Shown here: one piece after another, positions 62,032 through 64,000 of the stretch
Numbering within the stretch: the first letter of the stretch is position 1
Layout: each line of letters starts with the position of its first letter
From: VFMC01 sp050248155
Lineage (GTDB): Bacteria > Actinomycetota > Acidimicrobiia > Acidimicrobiales > Ilumatobacteraceae
DNA length: 64,000 nucleotides
Assembly (NCBI GenBank): GCA_050248155.1
Contig: JBFWSW010000006.1
Span: forward strand, 1 to 64,000
Direction: 5' to 3'
Notes under the pieces: model-generated
What the model saw: only the letters and a program-made list of their open reading frames with translations
What the model was told of the DNA's origin: nothing
Databases searched by the model: none
Translations under genes and position numbers: made by a program

Positions 62032-63222
62032 ATGACCGCAGTCGACCAAGGCCCTGTCGCGACCAGCACACCCCAGCGCTCCACGGAGCTCTCGGCCGAG
62101 CTCGTCGATCGCGTGCGTTCGATCGGACCGATCATCGCGTCGGGCGTCGCGCACGCGAACGTGGAGCGCGAGCTCGCGCCCGATGTCGTCGAGGCAATGG
62201 CCGGTGCGCAGCTGTTCTCGATGACCGCCCCGGCGCGCTATGGCGGCCTCGGCGCCGACGTGCGGACCCTCAGCTCCGTGATCCAGGAGATCGCGCAGTA
62301 CGACGGCTCGGCGGCGTGGGTCGTGATGATCACCAACGGCGGCAACTTCTACACGTCGCGGTTCCCGGCCGCTGCGCAGGACGATGTGTTCGGCGCCAAC
62401 CCGGCCGCGCGCGTCGCGTCCGTGACGAGCATGGACTGCACCTTTGCGCCGGCCGACGGCGGCATCGTGTTGAACGGCCGCTTCCCTTTCAGCTCGGGGA
62501 TCATGCACGACGACTGGGCGATCCTGGGGAACGCGACGCAACAGGCGCTCGTCCCGAAGGATCAGTTCCGCGTCGAGCGGACGTGGGACACCGTCGGCAT
62601 GCGCGGCACCGGCAGCCACACGACCGTCGTCGAGGACGTGTTCGTCCCCGAGCACCGCGTCATCGAGTTCACCAAGCTCATGGGATACGGCGCGTGCACC
62701 GACCTCGATGTGCCCGTCGAGCTGCGGCTCGCGCCGTTCGAGGGGTCTGCGGTGATCATCGCCTCGGTCGTGGTCGGCCTGGGTCGGGCGATGTGCTCGC
62801 TCCTCACCGACCTCGCCGACCGGAGGATGATCCCGATGACGCCCTACCCGAAGGCCGCGGACTCACCGGTGTTCCGGGCGGTTCTCGGCGAGGGCATGAT
62901 GCGAATGGAATCCGCGCGACTGCACCTCGCAGAGGCCGCGAGGGTGCTCGACGCGGCGGCCGTCGCAGCCGAGATGCCGCCGGACGATGTCCTGTTCCGG
63001 CTGCGGGCGACCATCTCCCACTCGGTCCGCATCGTCACCACTGCGCTCGACGACCTGATGTACATGGGCGGCGCGAGCGGCTTCGCGAGCTCGAGCCCGC
63101 TGCAGCAGGTGTGGCGCGACGCGAACGTCGGCGCCCGACACGTCGTCACCAACGCGTTCGTGAACTACGAGTGGCTCGGCGCGGCCGCCGTCGATCCCGG
63201 CGTGGTTGCGTTCAAGCCGTAG
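62032..63222 (+). CDS. Acyl-CoA-dehydrogenase-fold flavin monooxygenase (HsaA-like)
   Basis: A 396-residue group D flavin hydroxylase of the HsaA/two-component monooxygenase type. Conserved parts are FSMTAPARYGGLGADVRTL, IAQYDGSAAWVVMITNG, the TFAPADGGIVLNGRFPFSSG block, and GGASGFASSSPLQQVWRDAN near the C-terminus. HsaA hydroxylates a phenolic ring intermediate in cholesterol catabolism with a separate flavin reductase, which is not seen here. GGGGGAACG precedes ATG 62032. The stop overlaps the convergent cupin by 11 nt. Sterol substrate is inferred from the neighbourhood, not shown. Confidence 0.86.
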   Translation: MTAVDQGPVATSTPQRSTELSAELVDRVRSIGPIIASGVAHANVERELAPDVVEAMAGAQLFSMTAPARYGGLGADVRTLSSVIQEIAQYDGSAAWVVMITNGGNFYTSRFPAAAQDDVFGANPAARVASVTSMDCTFAPADGGIVLNGRFPFSSGIMHDDWAILGNATQQALVPKDQFRVERTWDTVGMRGTGSHTTVVEDVFVPEHRVIEFTKLMGYGACTDLDVPVELRLAPFEGSAVIIASVVVGLGRAMCSLLTDLADRRMIPMTPYPKAADSPVFRAVLGEGMMRMESARLHLAEAARVLDAAAVAAEMPPDDVLFRLRATISHSVRIVTTALDDLMYMGGASGFASSSPLQQVWRDANVGARHVVTNAFVNYEWLGAAAVDPGVVAFKP

Positions 63223-63724
63223 TGGGCTCGACCACGATCGTGTCGGCAACCTCCATCAGCTCGGCGAGGCGCTCGGGTGGGATGCCTTCCAGTCCGAACT
63301 CACCGATCAGATGATGGGCGATCAGCCACGCCTGCTCGGCACCGGCCGGGGTCCACGCGCTGACGAAGACCGTCTCGTCGTCGGTCGGGTTCGAGAACGT
63401 GTGCGGCGCACCGCGCGGGACGAAGGCGAAGTCGCGTGGTCCGAGCACCTGGTCGTTGTCGCCGCTGCGCATCGCGAGCTGCCCACTGACGACGTAGAAC
63501 AGCTCGTCGGTCTTCGCGTGCCAGTGCACGGGCGGGCCACTCGCCCGTGGCGAGAGCCGGTACTCGAGGAACGAGGCCAGCCCACGGGTGTTCGAGCCGT
63601 CGGCGAGCACGTGCACGACGTCGTCCGACGGCGTCGGGATGGCGTGCTCGTCGGGCCGCCGGGCATACACACCATCAGTCGTCGGCGCGTCGAGCGAGCC
63701 CCAACCGTTGCGCTCATCCCCCAT
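63212..63724 (-). CDS. Cupin-domain protein (quercetin-dioxygenase-like)
   Basis: A 170-residue single-cupin protein. Motif 1 reads PVHWHAKTDELFYVVSGQLA (two His and the Glu), and motif 2 has PRGAPHTFSNP. These are the metal ligands of cupin oxygenases. Residues about 125-165 form a helical tail (AWLIAHHLIGEFGLEG). The function is not assigned; aromatic or flavonoid-type compounds are plausible substrates by context. ATG 63724 has GGGAGG at good spacing. It is divergent from the carboxylesterase gene across the AT-rich patch near 63740-63775. Confidence 0.82.
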   Translation of the reverse strand: MGDERNGWGSLDAPTTDGVYARRPDEHAIPTPSDDVVHVLADGSNTRGLASFLEYRLSPRASGPPVHWHAKTDELFYVVSGQLAMRSGDNDQVLGPRDFAFVPRGAPHTFSNPTDDETVFVSAWTPAGAEQAWLIAHHLIGEFGLEGIPPERLAELMEVADTIVVEPTTA

Positions 63725-63736
63725 GGCGGCCTCCCT

Positions 63737-63765
63737 CGGAACGTTTTCAAATCAGTATTGTTTCT
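63737..63765. promoter_or_regulatory. AT-rich divergent promoter patch
   Basis: Between the divergent cupin and carboxylesterase starts lies a short run with unusually low G+C (ACGTTTTCAAATCAGTATTG and following TTTCTATGG). Its composition stands out against neighbouring coding sequence. It is the only region that could hold both promoters. I cannot assign -35 and -10 boxes with confidence. Confidence 0.4.
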
Positions 63766-64000
63766 ATGGTAACCGACGAGTTCGGGGGTGTCGACATGCC
63801 GAGCGGACCGATCGTCGCGACGAGAACGGGACGGGTGCAGGGTCGCACGCGAGATGGCATCGCCGAGCATCGCGGCATCCCATTCGCATCCGATCCGACC
63901 GGGAACCTGCGACTCGCCGCACCCGCCCCCCACCCCGGATGGACCGGAGTGCTCGATGCGATGCGGCCTGGGCCTGCGTGCCCGCAACCGCCGTCTCGAC
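63766..64000 (+). CDS. Carboxylesterase type B, 5' part only
   Basis: Seventy-eight codons of a gene that runs off the window. The N-terminal signature of carboxylesterase/lipase family proteins is clear: VATRTGRVQGRTRDGIAEH, then RGIPFASDPTGNLRLAAPAP and GPACPQPPS with the Cys of the usual disulfide. The catalytic Ser, Glu and His lie beyond the edge. Two in-frame ATGs are possible, 63766 and 63796; GGGGGTG lies just before the second, so the true start may be 63796. Ester hydrolysis is expected, substrate unknown. Confidence 0.8.
   Translation, partial: MVTDEFGGVDMPSGPIVATRTGRVQGRTRDGIAEHRGIPFASDPTGNLRLAAPAPHPGWTGVLDAMRPGPACPQPPSR

Overview
This 64 kb window is high-GC DNA with dense, strongly GC3-biased genes on both strands and almost no intergenic space; no gap between called genes exceeds about 300 bases. 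Gene content suggests an actinobacterium, most plausibly class Acidimicrobiia. The indicators are a DUF222/HNH-type protein, a fused gamma-alpha 2-oxoacid:ferredoxin oxidoreductase, mycobacterial-style FadD and HsaA-like enzymes, an HpnCDE hopanoid operon, and secreted proteins with Thr/Ser linkers, collagen-like stretches and the actinobacterial 'PCRLxDTR' domain. The taxon is an inference from gene content. No rRNA, tRNA, CRISPR array or insertion sequence was recognised by eye.

Layout. 1-4063: edge-truncated DUF222 gene and korAB. 4232-9958: a small hypothetical gene, a family-A exonuclease/polymerase, a lipoprotein, tail-to-tail NAD-salvage genes pncB and pncA, and a second hypothetical gene. 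10156-14059: cupin, P-type cation ATPase and an SDR. 14170-22762: a tightly packed hopanoid operon (hpnC, hpnD, hpnE, prenyl diphosphate synthase, squalene-hopene cyclase, an HpnG-IspH fusion, hpnH). 22802-29016: secreted phytase-like protein, Nudix plus folE, and two tandem collagen-like/beta-propeller secreted proteins. 29130-38204: truncated-tail ECF sigma factor and two large paralogous LuxR-type ATPase regulators bracketing a ferritin-like/LtrA/small-protein operon. 38328-43288: conserved hypothetical, DUF2231, alpha/beta hydrolase, an NmrA-hydrolase fusion and an FAH-family enzyme. 43295-48065: oxalyl-CoA-synthetase-like ligase, ketopantoate-reductase-like enzyme and malate synthase G. 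48158-53721: stress and signalling genes (SpoIIE-type phosphatase, DUF2231, NAD(P)H-hydrate dehydratase, histidine phosphatase, hemerythrin, STAS, DUF2188, CBS). 53825-64000: catabolic genes (KstD-like flavoprotein, class II aldolase, ArsR/AHSA1 pair, CaiB/BaiF transferase, MFS exporter, FadD-like ligase, HsaA-like monooxygenase, cupin, partial carboxylesterase).

How the parts may work together. The hopanoid operon carries enzymes for squalene formation, cyclisation and C35 side-chain initiation, with an MEP-pathway reductase (IspH) fused to the nucleosidase HpnG. Three promoter regions (pncB, cupin/P-type ATPase, CBS gene) carry 14-bp dyads resembling the mycobacterial DosR/DevR box. Homologues of these gene families (pncB2, ctpF, hrp1) belong to the M. 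tuberculosis dormancy regulon, so a DosR-like hypoxia regulon is the most interesting regulatory hypothesis here. The distal catabolic genes look like a steroid- or aromatic-type degradation region.
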